Positions 1 through 9,531 are shown, numbered from the stretch's first letter. The stretch: DNA of 58,076 bases from Acidimicrobiales bacterium (GCA_031292675.1 JARLGQ010000077.1:1-58076), one strand, 5' to 3'. Program-made: numbers and translations. Notes: generated by a model from the sequence alone, not told the origin.

Positions 1-369
1 CGTCAGGGCGGCTGTTCCCAAGATGAGGCCGTCGGTGGCGGTGATGGTGGTGGCGCCGGTAGCCACCCCGGTGGCCAGGCCGGCGCTGGAGACGGTCGCC
101 ACCGAGGTGAGGGACGACGACCACGTTACCGTCGAGGTCAGGTCCTGAGTGCTCCCACCCAAATAGTGACCGGTGGCGGTGAACTGCTGGGTGTGCCCCG
201 CCGCGATCGAAGCCGCCGTGGGGGAGACCGTGATGCTCAACAATGTCAGGGCCCCGGCCGGCCGACTCGTCAGCGGCTCGACCACACCCACGACCATGCC
301 CGTTACCAACAACGCCGGGATCAGGGCGCGCACTACTCGTCCAATTGCTCGTCCATCTCGTCCAAACAT
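1..369 (-). CDS. Secreted protein with Ig-like (BIG2-type) domain, C-terminus cut by the window edge
   Basis: Read by hand on the minus strand (absent from the ORF track because no stop lies in the window): MFGRDGRAIGRVVRALIPALLVTGMVVGVVEPLTSRPAGALTLLSITVSPTAASIAAGHTQQFTATGHYLGGSTQDLTSTVTWSSSLTSVATVSSAGLATGVATGATTITATDG; typical BIG2 pattern after a signal-like hydrophobic segment. Confidence 0.75.
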   Translation of the reverse strand, partial: MFGRDGRAIGRVVRALIPALLVTGMVVGVVEPLTSRPAGALTLLSITVSPTAASIAAGHTQQFTATGHYLGGSTQDLTSTVTWSSSLTSVATVSSAGLATGVATGATTITATDGLILGTAALT

Positions 370-1006
370 GGAGTCCCCACTTCCCCATTTCAAGCGTCGA
401 ACGCTGCCAAGAAGATGAACAGTCAGCGCAGATCGTGGTGCCTGACTCAGAAACCAACCGAATCAGGTGCTCCCTGGTCAAAGCCGATGATTCTGGGGTG
501 ATGCCGGACCATCCGCCTGTGTTCGACGACACAAGCGGCGACACCGATGCCCGACTCCCCCCACCATCACGGGAGCCACCGCTCTCGCGCTTTGGCTCTC
601 CAACGGCAACCCCCGGAGTCCCACTTCACCCTCACCGGCCAGAGTGGCAAGTGGCGGGAGTCGAACCTGTTTCACTATTGATCGGACGGCCTATTCCGGA
701 ACACCGTGTAATCACGTAGCGATACGCAGGTGATTCCACCTACATCTGGGGGGCGAGATCTCCCGTCCGACGATCTCTCCGGCGATCGAACTCTCCTTAC
801 GCTCCTTACAGAAGCGCACCGTGCCGGGGCCCTGGACAAGGACGAACCGGGACTTCCTCTCCTTGGTTGTGAACACAAGCACCGGAATCGGACTCGACGT
901 GGGAGAAATGTCAGGCATCACCGGGCCGGAAGGGCGGCCCATCCGTGTCCTGCATTCCGGTGTCCCGCCTGCCCCTCCAGACTGGCAGCCTTGAGTCCCA
1001 GTGCGC

Positions 1007-2371
1007 CTACGGCCGAACAAAAGCGTAGATGGGCATGCCGTTGTAGCTCGAGGAGTCTGCAGGTAGGAAGGGGCCGTTGAACGTCACGGCGTCCTGGCCA
1101 TCGGGCTCGGGTCCAGAGTCACCGTCGATGGTTGTGATGGCCCCATCCGGCCATACCTCGGCGACAATGGCCATGTGGGGGGAGCTGCTCGCATTTTCAG
1201 GACCTGTGCCGTACAACACGCCATCGCCGGGCGATGGCGTCGAGCGGGGGGACAGCACCAGCCCCCGGGCCGCCGCCCAGCCATAGACGTCGCCGACAAA
1301 CGCATACCGGGGGATCGGGATGCCGACCTGGTTCCACACCCAGGTGGCGAACAGCGCGCACCACTCCTCGCATGGTCCGTACGGGTTGCAGTACGCCCCC
1401 ACGGTGGTGTCGGGATCTGGCCCGATCTGACTGGCGGCGGTCTGAACTGCGCTCTGTGCGCTGGGGAAGTTGACCGGAGAGCCCGGCACGCTGAACGAGG
1501 TACGAAGTGAGTCTGGTTGTAGCAACCAATAACCCCGGCCATCGGGCGTAGCAGCGATGGCGGCGGTGGGGGGGAAAGGTGGCGTGTTCGGTGACGGCCC
1601 GTAGAACACGGCGTCGCCGAAAATGAGCACGCCGGCGGTGGCGGCCGCCAACCAGTAGCCCTTGCCGTCGGGGGTGGCCGCGATCCCCGTCACCGAGGTG
1701 CCGATGTTCTGGTTGGCAGCCGACCCGAAGAACGCCGCGTCACCGAAGGCGAACACCCCACCGTCGGCGGCCACCAACCAGTAGCCCTTGCCGTCGGGGG
1801 TGGCCGCCATCCCCGTCACCGGCTGCGTGAGCTGCTTCCCGCCCATCGAGCCGAAGAACCCGGCGTCACCGAAGGCGAACACCCCACCGTCGGCGGCGGC
1901 CAGCCAGTAGCCCTTGCCGTCGGGGGTGGCTGCCATCCCCACCACCGGGGCGAACAGGGACGTACCACCCATCGAGTCGTGGAATCCGGCGTCACCGAAC
2001 GCGAACACCCCACCGTCGGCGGCGACCAGCCAGTAGCCCTTGCCGTCGGGGGTGGCCGCCATCCCCACCACCGGGGCGAACAGGGACGTACCACCCATCG
2101 AGCCGTGGAACCCGGCGTCACCGAAGGCGAACACCCCACCGTCGGCCGCACTCACCCAGTTCCCATCGCCGCTGGGAGTGGACGCCATGGCCACGACAGG
2201 AGCAGCCAGTGTGACACCGGCGAAGCCCCCCACCGACGGGGCATCTCCGTACCCCGCCACGCCCGTGCCCGAGAACCCGACGTAGGCGGCGGATGCCAGC
2301 CGCGGTGCACGGTGACGGGGGGCAGCGCCGGCGACGGCGAAACCAGAGCAGAGCGCAATGACGAGAGCCAT
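1007..2371 (-). CDS. Secreted CHAP-domain protein (putative peptidoglycan amidase/endopeptidase) with N-terminal GVFAFGDAGF...MAATPDGKGYWLVAADG repeats
   Basis: ORF 478aa; likely start at internal Met (MALVIALCSGFAVAGAAP signal peptide). Five 42-aa repeats; C-terminal CEEWCALFATWVWNQVGIPIPRYA and PHMAIVAEV fit CHAP. Confidence 0.8.
   Translation of the reverse strand: MALVIALCSGFAVAGAAPRHRAPRLASAAYVGFSGTGVAGYGDAPSVGGFAGVTLAAPVVAMASTPSGDGNWVSAADGGVFAFGDAGFHGSMGGTSLFAPVVGMAATPDGKGYWLVAADGGVFAFGDAGFHDSMGGTSLFAPVVGMAATPDGKGYWLAAADGGVFAFGDAGFFGSMGGKQLTQPVTGMAATPDGKGYWLVAADGGVFAFGDAAFFGSAANQNIGTSVTGIAATPDGKGYWLAAATAGVLIFGDAVFYGPSPNTPPFPPTAAIAATPDGRGYWLLQPDSLRTSFSVPGSPVNFPSAQSAVQTAASQIGPDPDTTVGAYCNPYGPCEEWCALFATWVWNQVGIPIPRYAFVGDVYGWAAARGLVLSPRSTPSPGDGVLYGTGPENASSSPHMAIVAEVWPDGAITTIDGDSGPEPDGQDAVTFNGPFLPADSSSYNGMPIYAFVRP
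1600..2160. repeat. 126-bp tandem repeats (42 aa) inside the CHAP protein
   Basis: Recurrent ccttgccgtcgggggtggc / accccaccgtcggcggc blocks at ~126-bp spacing. Confidence 0.8.
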
Positions 2372-2588
2372 GCGCAGCCCGAAAGGGGGCACCCGCCCAC
2401 GTGCGGTCCAGCACACCGAAGAGTTGTTGCCGAACCCGTGCACCGCTGGGCGATCGTAGGAAACAGAACTGGGATCGTCTAGCCCGGGGACACGAGAGGG
2501 CGCTGAATTGGCCGTCTGACGCGCCGTATCCTCAAAGGCTTTTCACAGGTTCCAAGATCCGTCTGCCTCCGCTGAACACGGTCAGCAT

Positions 2589-3398
2589 TCAGCAGGTGGA
2601 AGACGGCTCCGAGATGCCCATTCCGAGCTCGGGATCCTCCACGACACCCGTTTCGGTCGAGCGGAGGATGGCGCCGAGGTGGACCACGTACCAGACACCC
2701 CGCCACGAGATCAGAGAGGCGATGCCGAACGAATGGGTTACGCCGCCTTGTTCGTAGACGATCCGAGAGTTGGCCACCTCGAAATAGCCGATCCGATTGT
2801 CGCACACTCCGGGGGGCACCCAGTGGCCGTAGTGGGCGGGAACGTCGACGCCAACGAGCACGGTCGAAGGCTCGGCTCCGAGCAGGTCGTGCGCAGCGGT
2901 GATGTCAAGCGAGAAATCACGTACCAGGCGATCCTCATAGTCAGATTGCGCGTCGCCGATGCTCTTCAGCTGCTCGTACGCATGTTCGGGAAAGAAAGCC
3001 GGCAGGGACGAGCTGACCGAGTCAGTCACGATGCCGTTCCACAGTGCCGACATCTCGGAATGGAATTGCGTCGAGTCGTCCGCGGGGAAGGTGTCGGTCT
3101 GAGGAAGCGATCCCGAGTCGGTTGTGGTAGTGACCGGTGCCGCCGTCGTCATCGGTACCGCGTATCCGGCCCTTGTCCGCCGGAGCGCTTTGTCCCTCAC
3201 CGCCGCCCGTTGCGAATGACCCCCCACGACGGAAATCAACACCGCGATACCGACAACGAGAACCAAGACGGCCACCATGGCGATGAACACGGACGAAGGA
3301 AATCGAGAATGCCGTCCTCGACCGAAACGGACCCCGCTGACTCTCGGCAGTCGACGTGGATCCGAGGATTCGAGCGGCTTGCCGCGGGGACGGTTCAT
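2589..3398 (-). CDS. Hypothetical membrane-anchored protein (single N-terminal TM helix, extracytoplasmic domain)
   Basis: ORF 374aa; plausible start MNRPRGKPLESSDPRR at 3398; TM MVAVLVLVVGIAVLISVVGG. Confidence 0.55.
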   Translation of the reverse strand: MNRPRGKPLESSDPRRLPRVSGVRFGRGRHSRFPSSVFIAMVAVLVLVVGIAVLISVVGGHSQRAAVRDKALRRTRAGYAVPMTTAAPVTTTTDSGSLPQTDTFPADDSTQFHSEMSALWNGIVTDSVSSSLPAFFPEHAYEQLKSIGDAQSDYEDRLVRDFSLDITAAHDLLGAEPSTVLVGVDVPAHYGHWVPPGVCDNRIGYFEVANSRIVYEQGGVTHSFGIASLISWRGVWYVVHLGAILRSTETGVVEDPELGMGISEPSSTC

Positions 3399-3571
3399 TT
3401 CAGGGAAGATCGTAGAGCTCGGAAGATGACCGGCTGGGATTAGGAGTGGCCCCCATCTTCCGCCGAAGACATCATCGGACGCATGCCGAGTACTCCGGCG
3501 CTCCAGCCACCGGCGCCAACCCGCCGGCCACCTTCCCCGTCTGTGTTCGTCGCCTGGTTCCCGGTTCGTGC

Positions 3572-4609
3572 TTATCGGATCCGTTGCGCCACATCGACCG
3601 TTACGAAATCCCGGGTCCACCCCTCTAAGTATCGGCCGGCCGGTTGGTTCTGGCCGGGGATCATGGTCGTCAGCGTTCCCCCGGGCGACGAGGCGGCGTC
3701 CGCCTGGACCCACTCCGGATTGATGTCGAGTTCCATGGCAACGGTGGCACCGACGCGCAGGAGCGCGGTGGCCAGGTCAACCGGAAGCGCATGCATGCTG
3801 GCCGCATAGATGAGATCACCGGCCGCGTCCTGGCCGAGCGCGCTACGGGCTGCCAGGGCGACCTCGTGCAGTGGGTCGCCCCATGCACCGGTCGACGAGA
3901 TCAACGGGCTCGTACGCGAGTCGAGCACCAACGGCGGGAGATTCTGCCGAACGCTCGCTACCGCCTGGCCATGCCTGGGTGCGGTCACCCCCCACACGCC
4001 GATGTACGCCGAGCCGTCGGTGTCGATCACGAGGCTGGCCATGCCGGCGACCAGTGGGGTCAGGACATGCCCGTCGATCTCCACGCCTCCGGCATGGCCT
4101 GAAACCTTGAATCCTCCGTTGAAGGCCCCAAGAAGCGCTCCCCTCTCCAGAGCGCCGATCTGAGGCTGTGCATTTGCGCCCAAAGACACGCCGACGGTGG
4201 GAGGATCCTGGCTCCCGGGGTGAAGGGCGAAGCTGACCTGTCCCGCCCGAAATCGGATCAGGGTCACCGGAGCGCCCGCCGGGGTCGTCATCTCCTGCTC
4301 GTCGAGCGCCACCCCCGTTGTCACGATGCTCACCGGCGTCCATCCCGGCTGGGGTGGGACAGCTGGAGCGGTGGTGGTGGTCGTGCTCGGGGGCGCGGCG
4401 TGCACGGCAGATGGCATGGATCGCGGCGTGGTCCGGAGTTTGGCCTGAGCGGAGCCGGGGGCCTGAGCGCATCCAGTCATCACGATTGCCAGGGGAATTG
4501 CCAGGAAAACGGATGCCGCCCCGCTCACACCAGCGACCCGCGAGTGGGGGCCCCCGGTCCTGGTCAACCGAAAGCCCTCTCCGCGAGCCGGACAATGGGC
4601 ATCGTTCAT
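3572..4609 (-). CDS. Phosphodiester glycosidase (NAGPA-like) family exported protein
   Basis: ...GATVAMELDINPEWVQ...GRYLEGWTRDFVTVD; start at 4609 gives a 4-bp ATGA overlap with the upstream hydrolase gene; lipoprotein-like VMTGCAQAPG. Confidence 0.7.
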   Translation of the reverse strand: MNDAHCPARGEGFRLTRTGGPHSRVAGVSGAASVFLAIPLAIVMTGCAQAPGSAQAKLRTTPRSMPSAVHAAPPSTTTTTAPAVPPQPGWTPVSIVTTGVALDEQEMTTPAGAPVTLIRFRAGQVSFALHPGSQDPPTVGVSLGANAQPQIGALERGALLGAFNGGFKVSGHAGGVEIDGHVLTPLVAGMASLVIDTDGSAYIGVWGVTAPRHGQAVASVRQNLPPLVLDSRTSPLISSTGAWGDPLHEVALAARSALGQDAAGDLIYAASMHALPVDLATALLRVGATVAMELDINPEWVQADAASSPGGTLTTMIPGQNQPAGRYLEGWTRDFVTVDVAQRIR

Positions 4610-5739
4610 CCGGGTGCTCCGGGACATGGACCGCCCATCTGGGGGGCCACCGCTGTCGCGGTGAGGCTGGATTGGCCCCCGACATTCCCGTCGGTCGTAA
4701 GGACCGCCAGCGCGGCCGTCTGACCGGAGAGCTCTCCGTCGAAGAAGTCGGTGGTGACTCGAGCGACGATCTGCTGATCCGGACCTGGATCGGCGTAGGG
4801 CGGCTCGTGGGCAGCCCCGAGAAGATCGAGATAGTACTTGTCAGGACCGCTGGCGTCGTAGATCTGGGCACTGCACGCAGGAGGATTGACGGTATCGGCA
4901 TTTCCCTGCACGACAAGGAGTGGTACTCCGTCCGAGAAGGCATAGTGACCGCCGAAGCTTGCCAACTCCGCTCCCGACAAGATCGCGGCCGCCTTGACGC
5001 GAGGATCCTGGCAGCAAGTGTCGGCGACGACAGCGAGGCTGACATCGGCGCCGTCTGAATGCCCCACGACACCGATCTCATTGGCGTCGACGAGACCAGA
5101 AAGTATTGATCCGGAGGCTCGGGCGTCGTCGAGAATTGTAGTGATCACGTACCGCAAGTCGGCAGGGTGGTAGATGATGTCGTTCTCGTCAACAACGCCT
5201 GGACCGGCTGGGTCCGTGTGGGGGTACGTGGGAGCAACAACGACGAATCCTGCGGATGCCCAGTCGCTGAGCAACGTCGTGTATGCCCGGATCGAGATGT
5301 TGTAACCCTCGGAGAACACGAGTAGGGGATACGGGGCATGGATCTTGTCCGGCTGCAAGCTGGTGCCCTTACCTGCGGCCGCGTCTTGACCCGGGTAGAA
5401 GAGCGCGGTAGGCAGCGATCGTTCGGCGGTGGCGTCTGCGCCCCCCGGTTCGACGATCGACACAGTTGAAGTACCTACTGCGTAGGACCCGTCGGAGCTC
5501 ATCGTGGGTAGCGGCTGCGTGCTTGTGACGGTCGTGGGTGTCGTTTGCGGAGCGGGCCGTATGACCGTGGAGACAGGCGCATGCGTAGCCGGCCGAACGG
5601 TGAGGGCGGTTACGAGGATCGCAGTCGCAGCGAGCAGCAGAGCCCCCGTCACGACGCCAAGGACCGCTTTGGGAACGCTATTTCCGAGCCGCACGCGACG
5701 ATGCCGACCCGGTGGCACCCGGCCGAGCCTATATGTCAT
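4606..5739 (-). CDS. Secreted alpha/beta hydrolase (PAF-acetylhydrolase / dienelactone hydrolase-like)
   Basis: N-terminal TM; YPLLVFSEGYNISIRAYTTLLSDWASAGFVVVAPTYPHTD; nucleophile elbow GHSDG. Confidence 0.7.
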   Translation of the reverse strand: MTYRLGRVPPGRHRRVRLGNSVPKAVLGVVTGALLLAATAILVTALTVRPATHAPVSTVIRPAPQTTPTTVTSTQPLPTMSSDGSYAVGTSTVSIVEPGGADATAERSLPTALFYPGQDAAAGKGTSLQPDKIHAPYPLLVFSEGYNISIRAYTTLLSDWASAGFVVVAPTYPHTDPAGPGVVDENDIIYHPADLRYVITTILDDARASGSILSGLVDANEIGVVGHSDGADVSLAVVADTCCQDPRVKAAAILSGAELASFGGHYAFSDGVPLLVVQGNADTVNPPACSAQIYDASGPDKYYLDLLGAAHEPPYADPGPDQQIVARVTTDFFDGELSGQTAALAVLTTDGNVGGQSSLTATAVAPQMGGPCPGAPG

Positions 5740-6087
5740 TGTCCCTTGTCAGCTGGCGCTGGTCGTAGTCGACGAGCGTCGGCGCGCCGTGACCGAGCCC
5801 GCCACTTGACGAGGACAGGCACCTCGGCGGCACGACTCGAGGTTGGCTCTCGGAAGCCAGGAAGCCGGGGGTTCGAGTCTGCCGACTTGACTCCCAGGAC
5901 AGCGTCCCGGATCTGAGGTCGCGCCCCGATCCGAGCGCTGGCGGCGATCCCCGCGGGCCCCAATTGCGGAGTGGACCTCCTCGACCACGAGACCGGCATG
6001 ATCCGAGGTCTACCCTCCGACCCTGACAGCAGGATTACGCAACGCCGCCATCTTCATGATCTCGCAAGGGCCCATGGGCGAGGATCT

Positions 6088-6119
6088 TCGGGACGGCCTC
6101 GTGTTCGAGGCCGTCCCGA
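6088..6119. promoter_or_regulatory. Perfect 14-bp inverted repeat with 4-nt loop in the divergent intergenic region/5' leader
   Basis: tcgggacggcctcg-tgtt-cgaggccgtcccga read directly. Confidence 0.75.
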
Positions 6120-6136
6120 GCAAGAAACGGAGGGCG

Positions 6137-7519
6137 ATGTCCGGACGAAAGGCCGCTCGTCGGAGGCCGTCGGCCGGGCCTTCGGAACTGAGGGTCGTCG
6201 AGCGCCGGCCTCGAGGGTCTGTTCATCGCTCCGGCCAATCGAGTCCCTGGCCGGTCATGCGGTGGATACAAGACAGCAACGAGCGGTCGTGGCTGGCGCC
6301 ACCTGCTCGTGCTCTGCACTTGACGGGATGGGCCGTGCTTCCCTTGCGTGCCTTCTTGGGCTTCACGTTCTGCTTCGCCGGACTGCAGAAGCTGGCGAAT
6401 CCCGGGTTCTTCTCCGCTTCCAATCCGGCTTCCATCCAGGCGCAGCTTGCTGGGGCGGCACGACGAAGCCCCATCCATGGACTCATTGCTCCATTGGCGC
6501 ACTTCGCGGTGCCTCTCGGTGTGCTCATCGCGTTGGGCGAACTTGCGGTGGGACTGGGGACGGTCCTCGGGTTGTGGACCCGGCTCGCCGCCGCAGGCGG
6601 ACTCGCCATATCCCTGTCGCTCTTCCTGTCGGTGACCTTTCACTCGAATCCCTATTACACGGGCTCCGACATTGTGTTCATCTTCGCCTGGACGGTATTG
6701 CTCCTTGGCGGATCCGGCGACGTCCTGTCCGCGGACAAGGTGCTCTCCGATCTCGCCCGTGATCGGCAGGGCGCCAGTCGCCGTGCTGTGGTGCCCGTGG
6801 CCTTCGATGTGGTCCAAATGGCGTGTGGCGCGTACGACTCAGGGAGGTGTCGGGCGCGCGACGGTGAGCCATGTGCGCCCGGCCCGTGCCCGTTCTTGGC
6901 ACGGCACGAACACTCCACGCATGCCCGTCATGAGGCCGCCATTGATCGTCGCACGTTCACCATGAAAGGGGCGTGGGCGGGCGTATTAGCTTTGTCAGGG
7001 CTCGCGAGCGCCGGCATTGTGGCGGGCATCGGACGATTGGCGGCGGGATCGCAAAGTCCGAGCGCCACATTCCCGGCCGCCGGCGCGCCATTGGGCACAG
7101 CACCGAACACGACTTCAACGCAAAGTGCAAAGTCGGGGGCTGGACCGGGCGCGTCGTCATCGTCTCCAGCGACATCGTCTCCAGCGACATCGTCACCGGC
7201 AACCCACCCGACGGGCACTCGCATAGGGCCTGCGGCCGATGTCCGCGTCGGAGGCTCGGCATCGTTCCAGGACCCCTCGTCGGGTGACCCCTCGCTGGTC
7301 ATCCAGCCCAGTGAGGGGCGCTTCCTGGCCTTCGACGCGGTATGTCCCCACGCGGGATGTATCGTCCAGTACGACCAGGGGAACAAGATCTTCGCCTGCC
7401 CGTGTCACGGCTCGATGTTCAACGGCGAGACGGGGGCTGTGGAGAACGGGCCGGCGCCCTCCGGTTTGACGCGTATCGCCATCAGCAAGGGGCCTGACGG
7501 CCAGCTCTACGTAAGCTGA
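6137..7519 (+). CDS. DoxX-family 4-TM domain fused to a Tat-type TM segment and a C-terminal Rieske [2Fe-2S] domain
   Basis: LRAFLGFTFCFAGLQKLANPGFF...ELAVGLGTVLGLWTRLAAAGG (DoxX-like); RRTFTMKGAWAGVLALSGLASAGIVAG (Tat-like); CPHAGC...CPCHGS (Rieske). ATG 6137 lies after the hairpin, with GGAGG at 6129-6133. Confidence 0.75.
   Translation: MSGRKAARRRPSAGPSELRVVERRPRGSVHRSGQSSPWPVMRWIQDSNERSWLAPPARALHLTGWAVLPLRAFLGFTFCFAGLQKLANPGFFSASNPASIQAQLAGAARRSPIHGLIAPLAHFAVPLGVLIALGELAVGLGTVLGLWTRLAAAGGLAISLSLFLSVTFHSNPYYTGSDIVFIFAWTVLLLGGSGDVLSADKVLSDLARDRQGASRRAVVPVAFDVVQMACGAYDSGRCRARDGEPCAPGPCPFLARHEHSTHARHEAAIDRRTFTMKGAWAGVLALSGLASAGIVAGIGRLAAGSQSPSATFPAAGAPLGTAPNTTSTQSAKSGAGPGASSSSPATSSPATSSPATHPTGTRIGPAADVRVGGSASFQDPSSGDPSLVIQPSEGRFLAFDAVCPHAGCIVQYDQGNKIFACPCHGSMFNGETGAVENGPAPSGLTRIAISKGPDGQLYVS
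7160..7206 (+). repeat. 15-bp tandem repeats encoding SPATS linker units
   Basis: tctccagcgacatcg repeated (SSSPATSSPATSSPATHPTG). Confidence 0.7.
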
Positions 7520-7611
7520 GGTGCATGGGCGTCGGCATGTCCGCCCCGCCACTCACACCGCAAGCAGCGATATTCACGCTGGCGTAACGATTGCTCCGTA
7601 CCGTGGTCGCG

Positions 7612-8271
7612 ATGGATTCCATCCCCGGCCAAGGCGGCACGCAGCCGTGTCGGTCTGATCGCGGCCCATCTCCGGGTGGCGGCCCTGACGGCGTGGAATC
7701 CAACGCCCGCCTCACCGGCACGACCGCCGCGGCGCTCTTTGTTCTCCTTGCAGCCGAAGGAGTCACCATTCTCCGCGTCCACCACCTTCTGTCGGCGCAC
7801 GTCTTCATCGGCATGCTCCTTATCCCCCCGGTGTTGGTCAAGATCGCGAGTACCTCGTATCGAATGGTCCGCTATTACATGGGCGCACCCGCCTATCGGC
7901 GCAAGGGCCCGCCACCGGTGCTCCTGCGGCTCTTGGGACCGTTCGTCGTCGTCCTGACCGTCGTCGTTCTGGCCAGTGGGGTCGCCCTTCTCCTTGCCGG
8001 CCCGGCTTGGCAGCGATCACTTCTTCTGTTGCACAAGGCCAGCTTCGTTCTGTGGTTCGGGGCTATGACGATCCATATACTCGGACACGTCGCGGACACG
8101 GCGAGCTTGGCTCCGCGAGACTGGATGCGCAGGACTCGGAGAGAGGTGGGTGGTGCTGGACTCCGCCTGTGGACGATCGCGTCAAGCCTGGTCGTCGGCG
8201 TCCTCCTCGGGGTCCTCTTCGTCGGGCGCGTCGGGCCCTGGCTCGCTTCGACCTCCTTTGGGGGACACTGA
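7612..8271 (+). CDS. Multi-TM b-type cytochrome-like membrane protein (DUF4405/b561-like)
   Basis: His-rich TMs: RVHHLLSAHVFIGM...LHKASFVLWFGAMTIHILGHV; follows the Rieske fusion on the same strand. Upstream start 7591 also possible. Confidence 0.55.
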   Translation: MDSIPGQGGTQPCRSDRGPSPGGGPDGVESNARLTGTTAAALFVLLAAEGVTILRVHHLLSAHVFIGMLLIPPVLVKIASTSYRMVRYYMGAPAYRRKGPPPVLLRLLGPFVVVLTVVVLASGVALLLAGPAWQRSLLLLHKASFVLWFGAMTIHILGHVADTASLAPRDWMRRTRREVGGAGLRLWTIASSLVVGVLLGVLFVGRVGPWLASTSFGGH

Positions 8272-8304
8272 CCTGCGCTACGTCAGCCGCGCTTCAGGGT
8301 GTTC

Positions 8305-9531
8305 TTACGATGGCGCCGACGCGGTAATCGGCGTCCCCGGTTGTACGGGCGGTGTCAGACAGTCTTGCAGCGCTGTCCACAACTGGCCGACGCTACTTTG
8401 ACTTCCGACGGGGGATGCAGCAGCTGAGATCAGAGGCGGGGGGGTGCAAGCCAGGCCGGCCTCGATGGTCTTGGCGTTTACCTCGAGCCCCGAGAGAGCC
8501 TGGCTCTCTGCGCCCGTCGCCGAATCCAGCAACGATGTGGCCTGCACCACGGACGCGTCTGCGGCCTGTCGCTTCGCCACCGAGGTCTTGACGGCCGCCT
8601 CGGCCTGGTCGTAACGAACGTTCATGAGAGAGGCGGCGATGTTCCGGAAGTACTGGGTGACGATGTCTTGGTCGTCGGCCGGGGCGAAAAGGTGGAAGGT
8701 CGGGTCGGATCGCAGCAGCCTGTCGCCCGTGTAGTCCTCGATGGCGAGCCGGCGAAAGGCCCGGGTCGCCCTCGAGAGGGTCCCTTGGGCCACAGACACT
8801 TCATGCTCGGCCATGACGAGCTGTTCGTTCCTTGTCTTAAGGAGTACCTGGTCGATGGCAGTCGCAGACGCATCCTCCTCGTAGGCTCGCAAATCGGCGC
8901 CGGTATCCGAGTAGCTCGTCAGGGCACCTTGAAGTTGACCGGAGCTTCCGTTGAGGAGGGCTTCAACGAGTTCGCCCGCCAGTATCTCACTGGCATAACA
9001 AGGGATCCCGTCGCCCGAAGGCGCACACCACGGGCTCTGGTCGACGTCGGCGAGAAAGATCCCAGGGACAGAAATACTCCCGGCCTGCAGGGCCGTCACG
9101 ATCGGAGCCATGATTGGCTGCAGGAGAGCCGCCACTGTTGACGCGCAACCAGCGACCCATGTCGCGAAAGCAGGAAAGCCATCGGAGGTGGCAACCACAG
9201 GAAGGGGCGAACCCTTCGAATCGGTGACCTGGCGCGTATTGAACGGGTTGTATGCCGCCGTGTTGTTCGTAGAGCCTCCCTCGACGACCTGCCATTCGTC
9301 GAGGTTCGCCACGTTGTCCGGTGTTCCCGGTGCCCCCACTCCCTGAAGGACGCAGAGCTCCCATCCGGGAGGCAGCGGCGTGCCGAAGCTCGCCGGCGGA
9401 ATCGGCGACGGGCTGGCGCTCACGGAAGAGCCGAATCCGACGACACCGAGCATGGCGACGCCCAGCGCGATTCGGAGGCGAGAGCGGCCGAAGGTGCGTG
9501 CCAGCCACTTGCTTCGAAGGAGAATCAGCAC
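8305..9531 (-). CDS. Secreted coiled-coil protein with N-terminal EGG...NPFNT motif; cell-wall-hydrolase-associated candidate
   Basis: Signal peptide RLRIALGVAMLGVVGFGSSVSASP; EWQVVEGGSTNNTAAYNPFNTRQ...FPAFATWVAGCASTVAALLQP; long helical C-terminal half. Confidence 0.6.
   Translation of the reverse strand: MLILLRSKWLARTFGRSRLRIALGVAMLGVVGFGSSVSASPSPIPPASFGTPLPPGWELCVLQGVGAPGTPDNVANLDEWQVVEGGSTNNTAAYNPFNTRQVTDSKGSPLPVVATSDGFPAFATWVAGCASTVAALLQPIMAPIVTALQAGSISVPGIFLADVDQSPWCAPSGDGIPCYASEILAGELVEALLNGSSGQLQGALTSYSDTGADLRAYEEDASATAIDQVLLKTRNEQLVMAEHEVSVAQGTLSRATRAFRRLAIEDYTGDRLLRSDPTFHLFAPADDQDIVTQYFRNIAASLMNVRYDQAEAAVKTSVAKRQAADASVVQATSLLDSATGAESQALSGLEVNAKTIEAGLACTPPPLISAAASPVGSQSSVGQLWTALQDCLTPPVQPGTPITASAPS

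Noticed and set aside
5838-5900. tRNA-like T-arm sequence (gggggttcgagtctgcc)
   Set aside because: The T-stem has a mismatch, the would-be 3' acceptor (gacttga) has no complementary 5' arm at the right distance, and no clean D or anticodon arm can be drawn; treated as chance.
5740-6055. Small ORFs on both strands in the 5740-6055 intergenic region
   Set aside because: No SD, no recognisable domains and biased Arg-rich composition; treated as non-coding leader/promoter space.
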